DNA from: Plotosus lineatus
Taxonomy: Eukaryota; Chordata; Actinopteri; Siluriformes; Plotosidae
Direction of reading: 5' to 3'
Assembly (NCBI GenBank): GCA_024760905.1
Contig: CM045733.1
Location: 41,527,001-41,591,000, forward strand
Length of the DNA: 64,000 nucleotides
A program made the position numbers and the translations under genes. This document shows, one piece after another, positions 10,355 to 20,579 of this stretch (positions are counted from its first letter, which is position 1; each line of letters starts with the position of its first letter). A model generated the notes under the pieces. It saw only the letters and a list, made by a program, of their open reading frames with translations, searched no databases and was not told the origin of the DNA.

Positions 10355-11949
10355 TTCTTCTTTTCCTTTCAGCTTTTCCCTTCAGGGGTCACCACAGCGA
10401 ATCATCTGCCTCCATCTCACCCTATCCTTTGCATCTTCTTCTCTTACACCAACGACCTTCATGTCCTCTTTCACCACATCCATGAATCGTCGCTTGGGTC
10501 TTCCCCTAGGCCTTCTGCCTGGTAGTTCCAGCCTCAGCATCCTATTACCAATATACTCACTATCCCTCCTCTGTACATGTCCAAACCATCTCAATCTAGC
10601 CTCTCTGACTTTGTCTCTGAAACGACTTACATGTGCTGTCCCTCTGATGTGCTCATTCCTAATCCTATCCTTCCTCGTTACTCCCAAAGAGAACCTCAAC
10701 ATTTTCATCTCTGCTACCTCCAGCTCTGCCTCCTGTCTTTTGCCCAGGGCCACTGTTTCTAAACCATACAACATTGTTGGCCTCAACACCGTCTTGTACA
10801 CTTTTCCTTTCATTTTTGCCGATACCCTCCTATCACACATCACACCGGACACTTTTCTCCAACTATTCCAACCTGCCTGCACACGCTTCTTGACCTCTTT
10901 TCTACACTCTCCATTGTTCTGGATTGTTGAGCCTAAGTACTTAAAATCCTCCACCTTTCTTATCTCTGCTCCCTGTAATCTCACCGTTCCTCTTGGGTCC
11001 TTGTCATTCATGCACATGTATTCTGTCTTACTGAGGCTAATCTTCATTCCCCTCCTTTCTAGGCCATACCTCCACCTCTCTAGGTTTTCCTGCACTTGTT
11101 CTCTGCTCTCACTACAGATCACAATGTCATCTGCAAACATCATAGTCCATGGGGAATCTTGTCTAACCTCGTCTGTCAGCCTGTCCATCACCATAGCAAA
11201 CAAGAAGGGGCTGAGAGCTGACCCTTGGTGCAGTCCGACCTCCACCTTGAACTCTTCTGTCACACCGACAGCACACCTCACCACTGTCTTACATCTCTCA
11301 TACATGTCCTGCACCACTCTAACATACTTCTCTGCCACTCCAGACTTCCTCATGCAATACCACAGTTCTTCTCTCGGCACCCTGTCATATGCTTTCTCCA
11401 GATCCACAAAGGCACAATGCAGCTCCCTCTGACCTTCTCTGTACTTCTCCATTAACATCCTCAAGGCAAACACTGCATCTGTGGTGCTCTTTCTTGGCAT
11501 GAAACCAAACTGTTGTTCACAAATGCTGACTTCTGCCCTTAGTCTATCTTCCACTATTCTTTCCCATAACTTCATCATATGGCTCATCAACTTTATCCCT
11601 CTGTAGTTGCCACAACTCTGCACGTCTCCCTTGTTCTTAAAAATGGGCACCAGCACACTTCTCCTCCATTCCTCTGGCATCCTCTCACTCTCTAAGACCT
11701 TGTTAAATGTTCTTGTCAGAAAATCTACTGCTACCTCTCCTAGACACTTCCATACCTCCACCGGTATGTCATCAGGACCAACTGCCTTTCCATTCTTCAT
11801 CCTCTTCAATGCCCTCCTCACTTCACCCTTACTAATCTTTGCTACTTCCTGGTCCTCAACAGTAACCTCTTCTACTCTTTTTTCTCTCTCATTTTCCTCA
11901 TTCATCAGCTCTTCAAAGTACTCTTTCCATCTTCCCAGCACACTTCTGT
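10355..11949 (-). mobile_element. RTE-clade LINE copy 2, 5'-truncated
   Basis: A 1.6-kb reverse-strand insertion with a perfect 16-bp target-site duplication CTGGATATCTTCAAAC at 10339-10354 and 11950-11965. The 3' tail TTCGCTGTGGTGACCCCTGA is at the left. The 5' end stops within the linker between endonuclease and reverse transcriptase. This is the least damaged reverse transcriptase in the window. Confidence 0.95.
10382..11941 (-). CDS. RTE reverse transcriptase fragment, open (copy 2)
   Basis: A single open frame of 519 codons, but it lacks its natural start and the N-terminal APE endonuclease because the LINE is 5'-truncated. RT motifs run in order: DDIPVEVWKCLGE; FKNKGDVQSCGNYRGIKLMS; QQFGFMPRKSTTDAVFALR; FVDLEKAYDRVP; GLHQGSALSPFLFAMVMDRL; and the catalytic MFADDIVICSE (F-A-D-D box). 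The C-terminal domain has YGLETVALGKRQ and FGHVQRRDSEYIGNRML. Lack of stops over 1.5 kb suggests a fairly recent insertion. It probably makes no protein, since the element promoter was lost. Confidence 0.88.
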   Translation of the reverse strand: MLGRWKEYFEELMNEENEREKRVEEVTVEDQEVAKISKGEVRRALKRMKNGKAVGPDDIPVEVWKCLGEVAVDFLTRTFNKVLESERMPEEWRRSVLVPIFKNKGDVQSCGNYRGIKLMSHMMKLWERIVEDRLRAEVSICEQQFGFMPRKSTTDAVFALRMLMEKYREGQRELHCAFVDLEKAYDRVPREELWYCMRKSGVAEKYVRVVQDMYERCKTVVRCAVGVTEEFKVEVGLHQGSALSPFLFAMVMDRLTDEVRQDSPWTMMFADDIVICSESREQVQENLERWRYGLERRGMKISLSKTEYMCMNDKDPRGTVRLQGAEIRKVEDFKYLGSTIQNNGECRKEVKKRVQAGWNSWRKVSGVMCDRRVSAKMKGKVYKTVLRPTMLYGLETVALGKRQEAELEVAEMKMLRFSLGVTRKDRIRNEHIRGTAHVSRFRDKVREARLRWFGHVQRRDSEYIGNRMLRLELPGRRPRGRPKRRFMDVVKEDMKVVGVREEDAKDRVRWRQMIRCGDP

Positions 11950-12022
11950 CTGGATATCTTCAAACGACGGATGAAAAACTTACCTTTTTCAGTAGTACTT
12001 AGATTAAGCACTATGCTATATA

Positions 12023-12025
<3 letters not shown>

Positions 12026-12056
<31 letters not shown>
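12026..12056. repeat. (CA)n microsatellite
   Basis: An ACAC run inside the 3' region of the L2-type LINE. Confidence 0.9.
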
Positions 12057-12060
<4 letters not shown>

Positions 12061-13114
12061 CAACACCTACCATCTGAGTTTGACTGATTATATACTTAGT
12101 CTGTGTTCTAACAAACCAGTACAAGAATATATTCACTGATAAAGGCTTTAAAGCACATCTGTAAGTCGCTCTGGATAAGATCATCTGGTAAATGCTGTCA
12201 ATGTCATTTTGCCAACATGCATGGTGAGGTGTCAAAGAATTTCAACAAATGGTAGCATCTTGAGGTCACAAAGTCTCCAAAACAACCATCAGGCACCATC
12301 GACACAGCAACAAGCTGTTTGGGAGGCATGCACGGAAAAAAAAAACTTTTCTCATTCACAATCATAAATGCAAAAATCTGGAGTTTGCCAAACGGTACTC
12401 AAGACTTCAACAGCTTTGGTCAGATGAGATCAAGATATAGCTTTTTGGCAACAAGCAATCTAAGTGGGTCTGAATAAAAAAGATGAGTATGGAGAAAAGG
12501 ACCTCATGCCCACTGTGAAGTATGGAGGAGGATTGGTGAGGCTGCTGTGCTGTTTCTCTTCCAGAAGCCCTGGTAACCTTGTTAGAGTGCATGGCCTCAT
12601 GAACACTTTGATATACATTTGGACATTTTAAATCAAAATCTGGTGGCCTCTGCCCGAAAGTTGAAGATGGGTCATCACTGGGCCCTTCAGCAAGATACTG
12701 ACATTAAACATGTGGACAAATCAACACAGAAATAGTTCACCAGACAGAATCAAGCTCTTCTCATGGCCATCTCAGTTCCCAGACCTCAACCCCATTGAAA
12801 GCATGTGGAATAAGCTGAAGAGGAGAGTGCAGAGGAGATGACCCAAGTTGCTGTATGATTTAGAGATGGTTCAGAGAGGAATGGTCCAGGATCTTTCCTT
12901 CTGTTTTGTCGCATCTTGTGAAACATTATATGAGAAGATCAGGTTCTGTTGTGTTGACAAAAGGGGGTTGTACAAAGTATTAACATCAGGGGTGCTAATA
13001 ATTGTCGCACACAGGATTTGATGTAAAATAATAACTTTTCAATGCGTTTTTTTTTTTTTTTTTTCCCCTGAATAAATGGACTTGAATTAAAGGTTTGATT
13101 TTCCTTCTGTTTTC

Positions 13115-16100
13115 AATGCAGCCATGAGGCGGGGGGGGGGGGGGGGGGGTAACCAGTGTCTCTCCCCCTTATGCCGGTCCCAAGCCCGGATAAATGCAAA
13201 GGGTTGCGACAGGAAGGGCATCCGGCGTAAAACTTCTGCCACATTTAAAAATGCAAATGATCAATACAGAATTCATACCGGATTGGTCGAGGCCCGGGTT
13301 AACAACGACCGCCATCAGTGCTGTCAACCAACAGGGTGCTGATGGAAATTGGACTACTGTTGGTCGAAGACGTCGAAGGAGAGGCGGGAGGCGTGTCTGT
13401 AGGCAGAGAGAGAAGAGGAAATGCGTGAGCCTAGGACTGAGAGTAGGGACTTTGAATGTTGGAACTATGCAAGGAAAAGATAGGGAGCTGGCTGACATGA
13501 TGCAGAGGAGGAAGGTGGACATACTGTGTGTTCAGGAGACAAGGTGAAAAGGTAGAAAGGCTAGAAGCTTAGGAGCAGGGTTTAAACTGTTTTATAATGG
13601 TGTGGATGGGAAGAGAAATGGAGTAGGAGTCATCTTGAAGGAGGGGTTTGTCAGGAATGTTCTAGAAGTGAAAAGAGTGTCAGACAGAGTGATAAGTCTC
13701 AAGTTAGAAATTGAAGGCGTGATGGTCAATGTTGTTAGTGCTTATGCCCCACAGGCAGGATGTAAGCTAGAAGAGAAGGAGAGATTCTGGAGTGAGTTAG
13801 ATGAAGTGATGCAGAGTACCCCCAGAGGTGAAAGAGTGGTCATTGGAGCAGACTTCAATGGACATGTTGGTGCAGGCAACAGAAGGGACGAGGAAGTGAT
13901 GGGCAGGTTTGGTATTCAGGACAGGAACACAGAAGGACAGATGTTGATTGATTTTGTAAAAAGGATGGAAATGGCTGTGGTGAATACTTTCTTCAAGAAG
14001 AAACAGAAGCATAGGGTGACTTATGAAAGCGGAGGTAAGAGCACACAGGTAGACTACATCTTGTGTAGGCGATGTAATTTAAAGGAAGTCAGTGACTGCA
14101 AAGTAGTAGTGGGTGAGAGTGTTGCCAAACAGCATAGGATGGTGGTGTGCAGGATGACACTGATGGTGAGAAAGGTGAAAAAGGCAAAGGAAGAGCAGAA
14201 GACAAAGTGGTGGAAGCTGAAAAAGGAAGAGTGTCGTGTTGTCTTCAAGGAGGAGTTGAAACAGGCTTTGGGTAGTCAGGAAGTGCTTCCAGAGGACTGG
14301 ACAACCACAGCCAATGTGATCAGGGAGACTGGTAGGAGAGTACTTGGTGTGTCCTCTGGAAGGAAAGTAGATAAGGAAACTTGGTGGTGGAATGAGGAAG
14401 TGCAGGAGTGTGTACAAAAGAAGAGGTTAGCCAAGAAGAAGTGGGACATTGAGAGGACCGAAGAGAGTAAACAGGAGTACAGGGAGACACAGCGTAAGGT
14501 GAAGGTAGCAGTGTCAAAGGCCAAACAGAGGGCGTATGATGACTTGTATGATAGGTTGAACAGTAAGGAGGGAGAAAATGATCTATACAGGTTAGCACAG
14601 CAGAGAAATAGAGATGGGAAAGACGTGCAGCAAGTTAGAGTGACAAAGGACAGAGAGGGAAATGTATTGACTGATGATAGAAGTGTGCTGGGAAGATGGA
14701 AAGAGTACTTTGAAGAGCTGATGAATGAGGAAAATGAGAGAAAAAAAAGAGTAGAAGGGGTAACCGTTGAGGAGCAGGAAGTAGCAAAGATTAGTAAGGG
14801 AGAAGTGAGGAGGGCATTGAAGAGGATGAAGAGTGGAAAGGCAGTTGGCCCTGATGACATACCAGTTGAGGTATGGAAGTGTCTAGGGGAGGTAGCAGTA
14901 GATTTTCTGACAAGAATATTCAACAAGGTCTTAGAAAGTGAGCAGATGCCAGAGGAATGGAGGAGAAGTGTGCTTGTGCCCATTTTTAAGAACAAGGGAG
15001 ATGTACAGAGTTGTGGCAACTACAGAGGGATAAAGTTGATGAGCCATACAATGAAGCTATGGGAAAGAATAGTGGAAGCAAGACTAAGGGCAGAGGTCAG
15101 CATTTGTGAACAACAGTTTGGTTTCATGCCAAGAAAGAGCACCACAGATGCAGTGTTTGCTTTGAGGATGTTAATAGAGAAGTACAGAGAAGGTCAGAAG
15201 GAGCTGCATTTTGCCTTTGTGGATCTGGAGAAAGCATATGACAGGGTGCCGAAAGAAGAACTGTGGTATTGTATGAGGAAGTCTGGAGTGACAGAGAAGT
15301 ATGTTAGAGTGGTGCAGGACATGTATGAGAGATGTAAGACAGTGGTGAGGTGTGCTGTCGGTGTGACAGAAGAGTTCAAGGTGGAGGTGGGACTGCATCA
15401 AGGGTCAGCTCTCAGCCCCTTCTTGTTTGCTATGGTGATGGACAGGCTAACAGACGAGGTTAGACAAGAATCTCCATGGACTAAGATGTTTGCAGATGAC
15501 ATAGTGATCTGTAGTGAGAGCAAGTGGAGGAAAATCTAGAGAGGTGGAGGTATGCCCTGGAAAGGAGGGGATTGAAGGTTAGTCTTAGTAAGACAGAATA
15601 CATGTGTGTGAACGACAAGGACCCAAGAGGAACCTTGATGTTACAGGGGGCAGAGATAAAGAAGGTGGAGGATTTTAAGTACTTAGGCTCAGCAGTCCAG
15701 ACCAATGGAGAGTGTGGAAAAGAGGTGAAGAAGCGTGTGCAGGCAGGTTGGAATGGATGGAGAAAAGTGTCCGGTGTGATGTGTGATAGGAGAGTATCGG
15801 CAAGAATGAAGGGAAAAGTGTACAAGACAGTGATGAGGCCAGCAATGTTGTATGGTTTAGAGACAGTGGCCCTGGGGAAAAGACAGGAGTCAGAGTTGGA
15901 GGTAGTAGAGATGAAAATGTTGAGGTTCTCTTTGGGAGTAACGAGGATGGATAGGATCAGAAATGAGTACATCAGAGGGACAGCACATGTTAGATGTTTT
16001 GGAGACAAAGTCAGAGAGGCTAGATTGAGATGGTTTGGACATGTACAGAGGAGGGATAGTGAGTATATTGGTCGTAGGATGCTGAGGTTGGAACTACCAG

Positions 16101-16268
16101 GCAAAAGGCCCAGAGGAAGACCAAAGAGAAGATTTATGGATGCGGTGAAGGCGGACATGAAGGTCGTTGGAGTAAGAGTAGAAGATGCAGAGGATAGGGA
16201 GAGATGGAGGCAGATCATTTGCTGTGGCGACCCCTGAAGGGAACAGCCGAAAGGAAAAGAAGAAAGAA
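13115..16268 (+). mobile_element. RTE-clade LINE copy 3, full length
   Basis: A 3.15-kb insertion with a perfect 18-bp target-site duplication GATTTTCCTTCTGTTTTC at 13097-13114 and 16269-16286. The 5' end begins near ATGCAGCCATGAGGC followed by poly-G and a GC-rich leader. The 3' end is GGCGACCCCTGAAGGGAACA followed by GCCGAAAGGAAAAGAAGAA. Both ends and the whole polyprotein are present, so this is the reference copy for the family in this window. Confidence 0.95.
13194..16237 (+). pseudogene. RTE endonuclease/reverse transcriptase polyprotein, nearly intact (copy 3)
   Basis: About 1010 codons. The N-terminal part is an APE-type endonuclease: LRVGTLNVGTM, DILCVQETR, VVSAYAPQAG, VIGADFNGHVG and QVDYILCRR. 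A Lys/Glu-rich linker follows, then the reverse transcriptase with AFVDLEKAYDRV, GLHQGSALSPFLF and the catalytic KMFADDIVICSES. The C-terminal domain ends RWFGHVQRRDSEYIGRRML. There are two lesions. A TGA at 13545-13547 stands where the related copies have TGG (Trp). About 7 bases are missing at 15520-15530 after the FADD box (compare GAGCAGAGAACAAGTGG in copy 5), shifting the frame. The product would nick target DNA and prime reverse transcription there. Confidence 0.93.
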
Positions 16269-16420
16269 GATTTTCCTTCTGTTTTCCCCATTGTGGGCCT
16301 TTATTATTTAGAAAAAAAAAAAACCAAACAAACAAAAAAAAAACCAACCTGACTATTAGAAGCTAAAGAACACATCTTAACCAGGGGTGCCAATAAATAT
16401 GGAGGGAAGTGTATAATGTG

Positions 16421-16784
16421 TGGTATAAACTTATTCAAGATAAAATAAAACTTTCTGGCTTATAAAGAGGGGAATAAATTTAATGAGATCTGCCCATAGG
16501 GTTGATGAATATGAAAAACATTTTGTCCAAATTTTTAATATTTATTCTTTGTTTAAACAGTACGTTATGAATACTTTAAGAAGGCTGCTCATGAATGGGT
16601 GTACATCTTGTTTATAATGCAAATGTCCAAATGTCTACAAATTCAATTACAGAGTGTCAAAAAGACTTTGCCTTCCACATAGATACAGAGCAAACAAATA
16701 AATAAAATACATTTCCAGTAAAAATAGTAAGAATGCACATATTTAAATTATCAAACTAACATCATACAGTATTTTTTAAATTGG
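16421..16784. other. AT-rich stretch downstream of the prdm9-like pseudogene
   Basis: No recognised repeat or gene. It lies 3' of the reverse-strand pseudogene and may be its former 3' UTR. Confidence 0.4.
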
Positions 16785-17400
16785 TGCACTTGTGGGTGTT
16801 AAATATAACTGAATAAGTAAATGTCTTTCCACATTGTGAGCACTGATAAGGCTTCTTTCCTGTGTGAATGCGCTCGTGACTTTGGAGTTGACTCTGTTGA
16901 GTAAAACAATTTCCGCACTGTGAGCAGTGAAAACGCTTCTCTCTTGTATGAACGCATTGGTGTACTGTAGTTGGAGATCACTCTGCCGATTAAAACTTCG
17001 CACAGTGAACGCGCTCATGTAGTTAGAGGTTACTCTCTTGATTAAAGCTCTTTCCAGTATCTGAGCAGTGATATGGCTTCTCCTGTGTGTACCCGTTGGT
17101 GTCTTTAGAGATGACTCAGTCAATTGTGTGTTTCGAGATTATTCTGTCGATTGAAACTCTTTCCACACTGAGCAGAGATATAGCCTTTCACCTGTAAATA
17201 AGCTGGTGTTGGTAGAGATCCGTTCATTGGTTAAACCTCTTTCCACATTTTAAATAGTCGTAATGAAGTTCATTCTGAACAACATTATGAGAATTATCAG
17301 AAATGAGAGAATCAGATGATGCTGACTGACGACTGGAGCCTTTGCACAGGATCTGAAGCTCATATTCTTCATAATGGCATCTCTGGATGAATTTTTTGAG
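16785..17400 (-). pseudogene. degenerate C2H2 zinc-finger exon of the prdm9-like pseudogene
   Basis: Read in reverse, it begins CGCCATTATGAAG-like (GATGCCATTATGAAG), as in the intact gene's last exon. It then shows repeated 84-bp units encoding CSxCGKxFxxQSxLxxHxRxHT with broken frames: a TGA after the first KRFNQ, a missing link before HN, and Cys codons lost. It ends with an HKC-type terminal finger, as in the intact copy. Confidence 0.85.
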
Positions 17401-17412
17401 ATAGATTTAACA

Positions 17413-17887
17413 TCTTCTTTTTCTTCTTCTTTTCCTTTCGGCTTTTCCGTTCAGGGGTCGCCACAGCAAACCATCCGCCTCTATCTCACCCTATCCTCTG
17501 TATCTTCTACTCTTACTCCAACTACCTTCATGTCCTCCTTCACCACATCCATAAATCTTCTCTTTGGTCTTCCTCTCGGCCTTCTGCCTGGTAATTCCAA
17601 CCTCAGCACCCTACTACCAATATACTCACTATCCCTCCTCTGTACATGTTAAACCATCTCAATCTAGCCTCTCTGACTTTGTCTCCAAAACCTCTAACAT
17701 GTGCTGTCCCTCTGATGCACTCATTCCTGATACTATCCATCCTCGTTACTCCCAAAGAGAACCTCAACATTTTCATCTCTGCTACCTCCAGCTCTGCCTC
17801 CTTTCTTTTCCCCAGGGCCACTGTTTCTAAACCATACAACATTGCTGGCCTCATCACCGTCTTGTACACTTTTCCTCGGTGTTAATT
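17413..17887 (-). mobile_element. RTE-clade LINE copy 4, short 3' fragment
   Basis: The 3' tail TTTGCTGTGGCGACCCCTGA is at the left. The C-terminal domain is readable in reverse (MYKTVMRPAMLYGLETVALG and FSLGVTRMDSIRNE). Possible short target repeat TTAACAT on both sides. It lies in the last intron of the prdm9-like pseudogene and is strongly 5'-truncated. Confidence 0.88.
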
Positions 17888-18597
17888 GTTAACATAAAAC
17901 TAGGAAAGTGAAAGTAATCTCTGTAGCCTTTTTTCTACACTGTGTTATTATTAGTTATTTATCTCACATGGCATTCTAGTTCTGTTTTTTTTTTTTTCTG
18001 GATAAAATGAGTTAGAAAATTAAAGTCACAAACACAAGTAAGGTCTATATAATATTAGAAAGGTCTATGAAATAAAAATAAATTGGTTAAATGAAACCAT
18101 GTTTCCTTTTCCCAATTAAAATTATATATTTAAAAATGATGAAAAAAGTAAAATGAAGAAAAAAATAATAATAAAAAAGTGAACGGCCTCATTCTACAGT
18201 TCACAACCACTGAGCAAAGCTTTTTTATGACCCACCAAGCCTTTAAATATTGACTGAAAATTTCAGAGGCGGACCATGATGTACTGGTTGAATCTGAAAA
18301 AAGTTGGTTGATTTTTAAACGTAGTCTTCACTGCAGTCTACACACTTCTTCCATAAGTGTTGGAGCATTTGTATTTAGAAGCTTTAATCTCAATGGTAAA
18401 ATGGTTATTCCTTCTCAGATAACCTATGAACTTTCAGCGCACCCTCATATTTTTAATCAAAAGGTATAAGTGATTTATTAGTATCTAGAATAATATAGCC
18501 TGTTCTTGGGAGGTCATGACTTCATGACCTCTTCCACCTGATAAATATTACTGAATAGCATTGAAATTATTTTTAAATGTTTATGATTAGACTTTAC

Positions 18598-18788
18598 CAT
18601 TCATGGAACACTTTTTGTTCCAGTGGTCAACAAACATGGGACTAAGTTCTTTGGCATACTCCTCTTCATAATAAACTAAAAGCTCCTGTCCAGGGTAAAT
18701 GGGTTGACAGCAACACTACAGGATTTCCCCTTGATACTGAAATGCCACAAAATTCTTTTCTTCATTATTATGAGCACAATTCACATAC
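18598..18788 (-). pseudogene. PR/SET exon 5 of the prdm9-like pseudogene
   Basis: Length (191 bp), acceptor and donor (TTTTAG| and |GTAAAGTC on the reverse strand) match exon 5 of the intact gene. The translation starts YVNCAHNNEEKNFVAFQYQG and continues through [24 protein letters not shown] stop lies directly after the EIL codons. Confidence 0.9.
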
Positions 18789-18949
18789 CTAAAAGTATAA
18801 GAAACATTGGCAGAAAAGGTGAATTGTTTCTTGATCACAAAAACACATGTCAGATACATGTGAGAAACCTATGAAAGATAGAGTTCTTCCAACAAATCAA
18901 CTGTTAAATAAATCACTAAACGGAAACCAGACAACTCTGAATTTCTCAC

Positions 18950-19015
18950 CTCATCCAATTCGCATGTATTTTTCTTGTGCCATCTATGTATTCTTCGAAC
19001 TGCCTGTTCTAGTGT
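18950..19015 (-). pseudogene. PR/SET exon 4 of the prdm9-like pseudogene
   Basis: On the reverse strand it ends AATTGGATGAG|GTGAGA, as in the intact gene. One A is missing in the AGAAAC stretch, which shifts the frame. The acceptor region is mutated. Confidence 0.8.
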
Positions 19016-19206
19016 ATCCGTGGAAAATCACACATTTGTATTTTCGTCATTAATTCCTTCTATATCTTCAAATTATCTGCTGTACAAACAGAAATGATGG
19101 TTCAATATTATATTAAGGGTAATCACAGTATAATCTGACATATTTAATGTCTATTCATCCCTTTCTGATAAAATCTTTGATTAACTGTTTGGGTTTTTAC
19201 ACCTGA

Positions 19207-19481
19207 GCCTAGCGGCTCATCAGGCCAGTGCTTATCCCCGGTTTCCGTAGCGTGAAGCAATCAGGAGTTGAACTTCTCCTGGATGGGACACTAGTCCCTT
19301 GCAGGTTACCTTCCCAGTATATTTTTACTGGTACCCATTTATACTGCTGGGTGAACAGAGGCACACTTGTGGTTGAGACCTTGCCCAGGGATCTTAGCAC
19401 AGTGAGGGTCTCAGTGGGATTTGAACTCACAACCTCCCGAGCATGAGCCCAACACTCTAACCACTACACCACCGGCTCCAC
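19207..19481 (-). repeat. tRNA-derived SINE
   Basis: The reverse strand starts GGAGCCGGTGGTGTAGTGGT with an A-box-like segment and a B-box-like GTTCAAATCCC. The body mentions no recognised LINE tail. It is a SINE copy rather than a working tRNA gene because it lacks a cloverleaf 3' half. Confidence 0.7.
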
Positions 19482-20579
19482 AATAAATACAGTCCTTGGT
19501 TATTCCGAGGTGTAGATTCCCAGCTCTTTATTAAAAACGTGACAGCATAAACCAGAAACAGAGTCCAAACTCAAAAACTTGAAACAGGCAGAAGGTAACT
19601 AGTCAGGCAGGCAAAATCATTATAACATTGAGCGATCTCTAATATTGATCATGCATTATAGCTAATATTGTCTTTATGATACAAAGAAGATCAATATTAG
19701 AGATGAGACACAAGATCATAAATGAGAAGGCAAGCCGAGATCATACATGGAGTAGCAAACAGTAATACAATGGTTTGGTACGCACCGAAAAAATACAGAG
19801 CCAATACTTCATACAATGGACGTGAAAAAGGTTTGTTCATCTTCTGATAACTGAATGGAGTGTAAAGACTTAGAATGGGATGTTTTATGGTGTTCTGAAC
19901 AAAAACCCACCTACCTACAGACCGACGGGTTATGCTATTTATTTCATTACTGATTCTATAAGTTAATGTACAACTGTTCTTTTGCTGCATTAAATGTAAG
20001 AGGTGTGAAAGATTTGGATAAGTGGAAAGCACCTTTTCATTTTTTAAGGGTGGAATGCAAATTGTTTCAAGAACCTCATTCTTCTGACTCAGATGTGATC
20101 TCTTGGGATAAACAATGGGGAGAGCCCATATTATTTAGCCATGGCATCCAACAGACCTGCTGGTGCTGCAAATTGTTTCAACAGTTTTCAAGATAATATT
20201 TATATTATTTATTATAATGCATTAAGTAAACAAAGAAGGTCACTGGATAATAACTGTTCAAAAAGTTGAAACTCACTTCTTAATAATAGTCAATGTATAT
20301 GATCACAAAGCCAAATCTTAGAACGAGCATATGTTTGAGATCATAACTAATGTCTCAGAATTAAAACTTTCATACCCAAAATATTTATTTTTATAACAAG
20401 AGGTGATTGGAACACAGCACCAAATGCATGGGAAGACAGATGGCCCTCCAAATTTGAAGACTTTCATAATCGGCAATTAATAAAAGATTTTGCGAGTGTG
20501 AATTTACTGGTAGATACATGGAGAATTCAAAATGCAGCCGTGAGGGGGGGGCACAAACAAGTGCCCGCCCTCACGCCAG

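Larger units (their letters stand above)
9960..12210 (+). mobile_element. L2-type LINE 3' end, interrupted by RTE copy 2
   Basis: Before and after the RTE insertion (10355-11949) the + strand encodes a degenerate but recognisable C-terminus of an L2-like reverse transcriptase. Visible parts are LHWLPVAACIRFKRLMLAYK, a 'SYLKALI.PRTAPRSLRSSS' region, and 'SxDIFKRRxKTYLF', which is completed only across the insertion. The 3' tail contains GTAAGTCGCTCTGGATAAGA followed by a TAAATG-like end, the common L2 tail of fish. A CA run at 12026-12056 lies within the 3' UTR. Confidence 0.8.
12235..16420 (+). mobile_element. older Tc1-like transposon remnant, split by RTE copy 3
   Basis: From about 12260 to 13096 the + strand holds a heavily mutated Tc1-like transposase: 'WQQAI*VGLNKKDEYGEKDLMP', 'MPTVKYGGGLVRLLCC', '[12 protein letters not shown]' and '[19 protein letters not shown]', i.e. 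the PDLNPIE motif. The end sequence AGGGGTGCCAATAAATATGG resumes after 16287. The RTE LINE sits in between with its own target-site duplication. The family differs from Tc1 copies A-C. Confidence 0.75.
16785..19017 (-). pseudogene. prdm9-like pseudogene (SET and zinc-finger exons), inverted relative to the intact gene
   Basis: Three exons corresponding to exons 4, 5 and 6 of the prdm9-like gene at 30615-41715 are found in the same order on the - strand. Exon 4 (18950 to about 19015) reads RNRQFEEYIDGTRKIHANWM only after allowing for one missing base. Exon 5 (18598-18788, the same 191 bp) keeps both splice sites but has an in-frame TAG where the intact gene has the LFCCC codons. The finger exon (16785 to about 17400) has several stops and frameshifts in its C2H2 units. 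An RTE fragment has entered the last intron. Exons 1-3 were not found nearby. It is a dead duplicate, not a functional methyltransferase. Confidence 0.88.

Noticed and set aside
10461..11432. Long + strand ORF (323 codons), and similar ORFs opposite other RTE copies (for example 14276-15019, 22966-23589, 48427-49095)
   Set aside because: They are antisense shadows of the RTE reverse transcriptase; their Ser/Leu/Thr-rich composition comes from reading the Lys/Glu-rich coding strand backwards.
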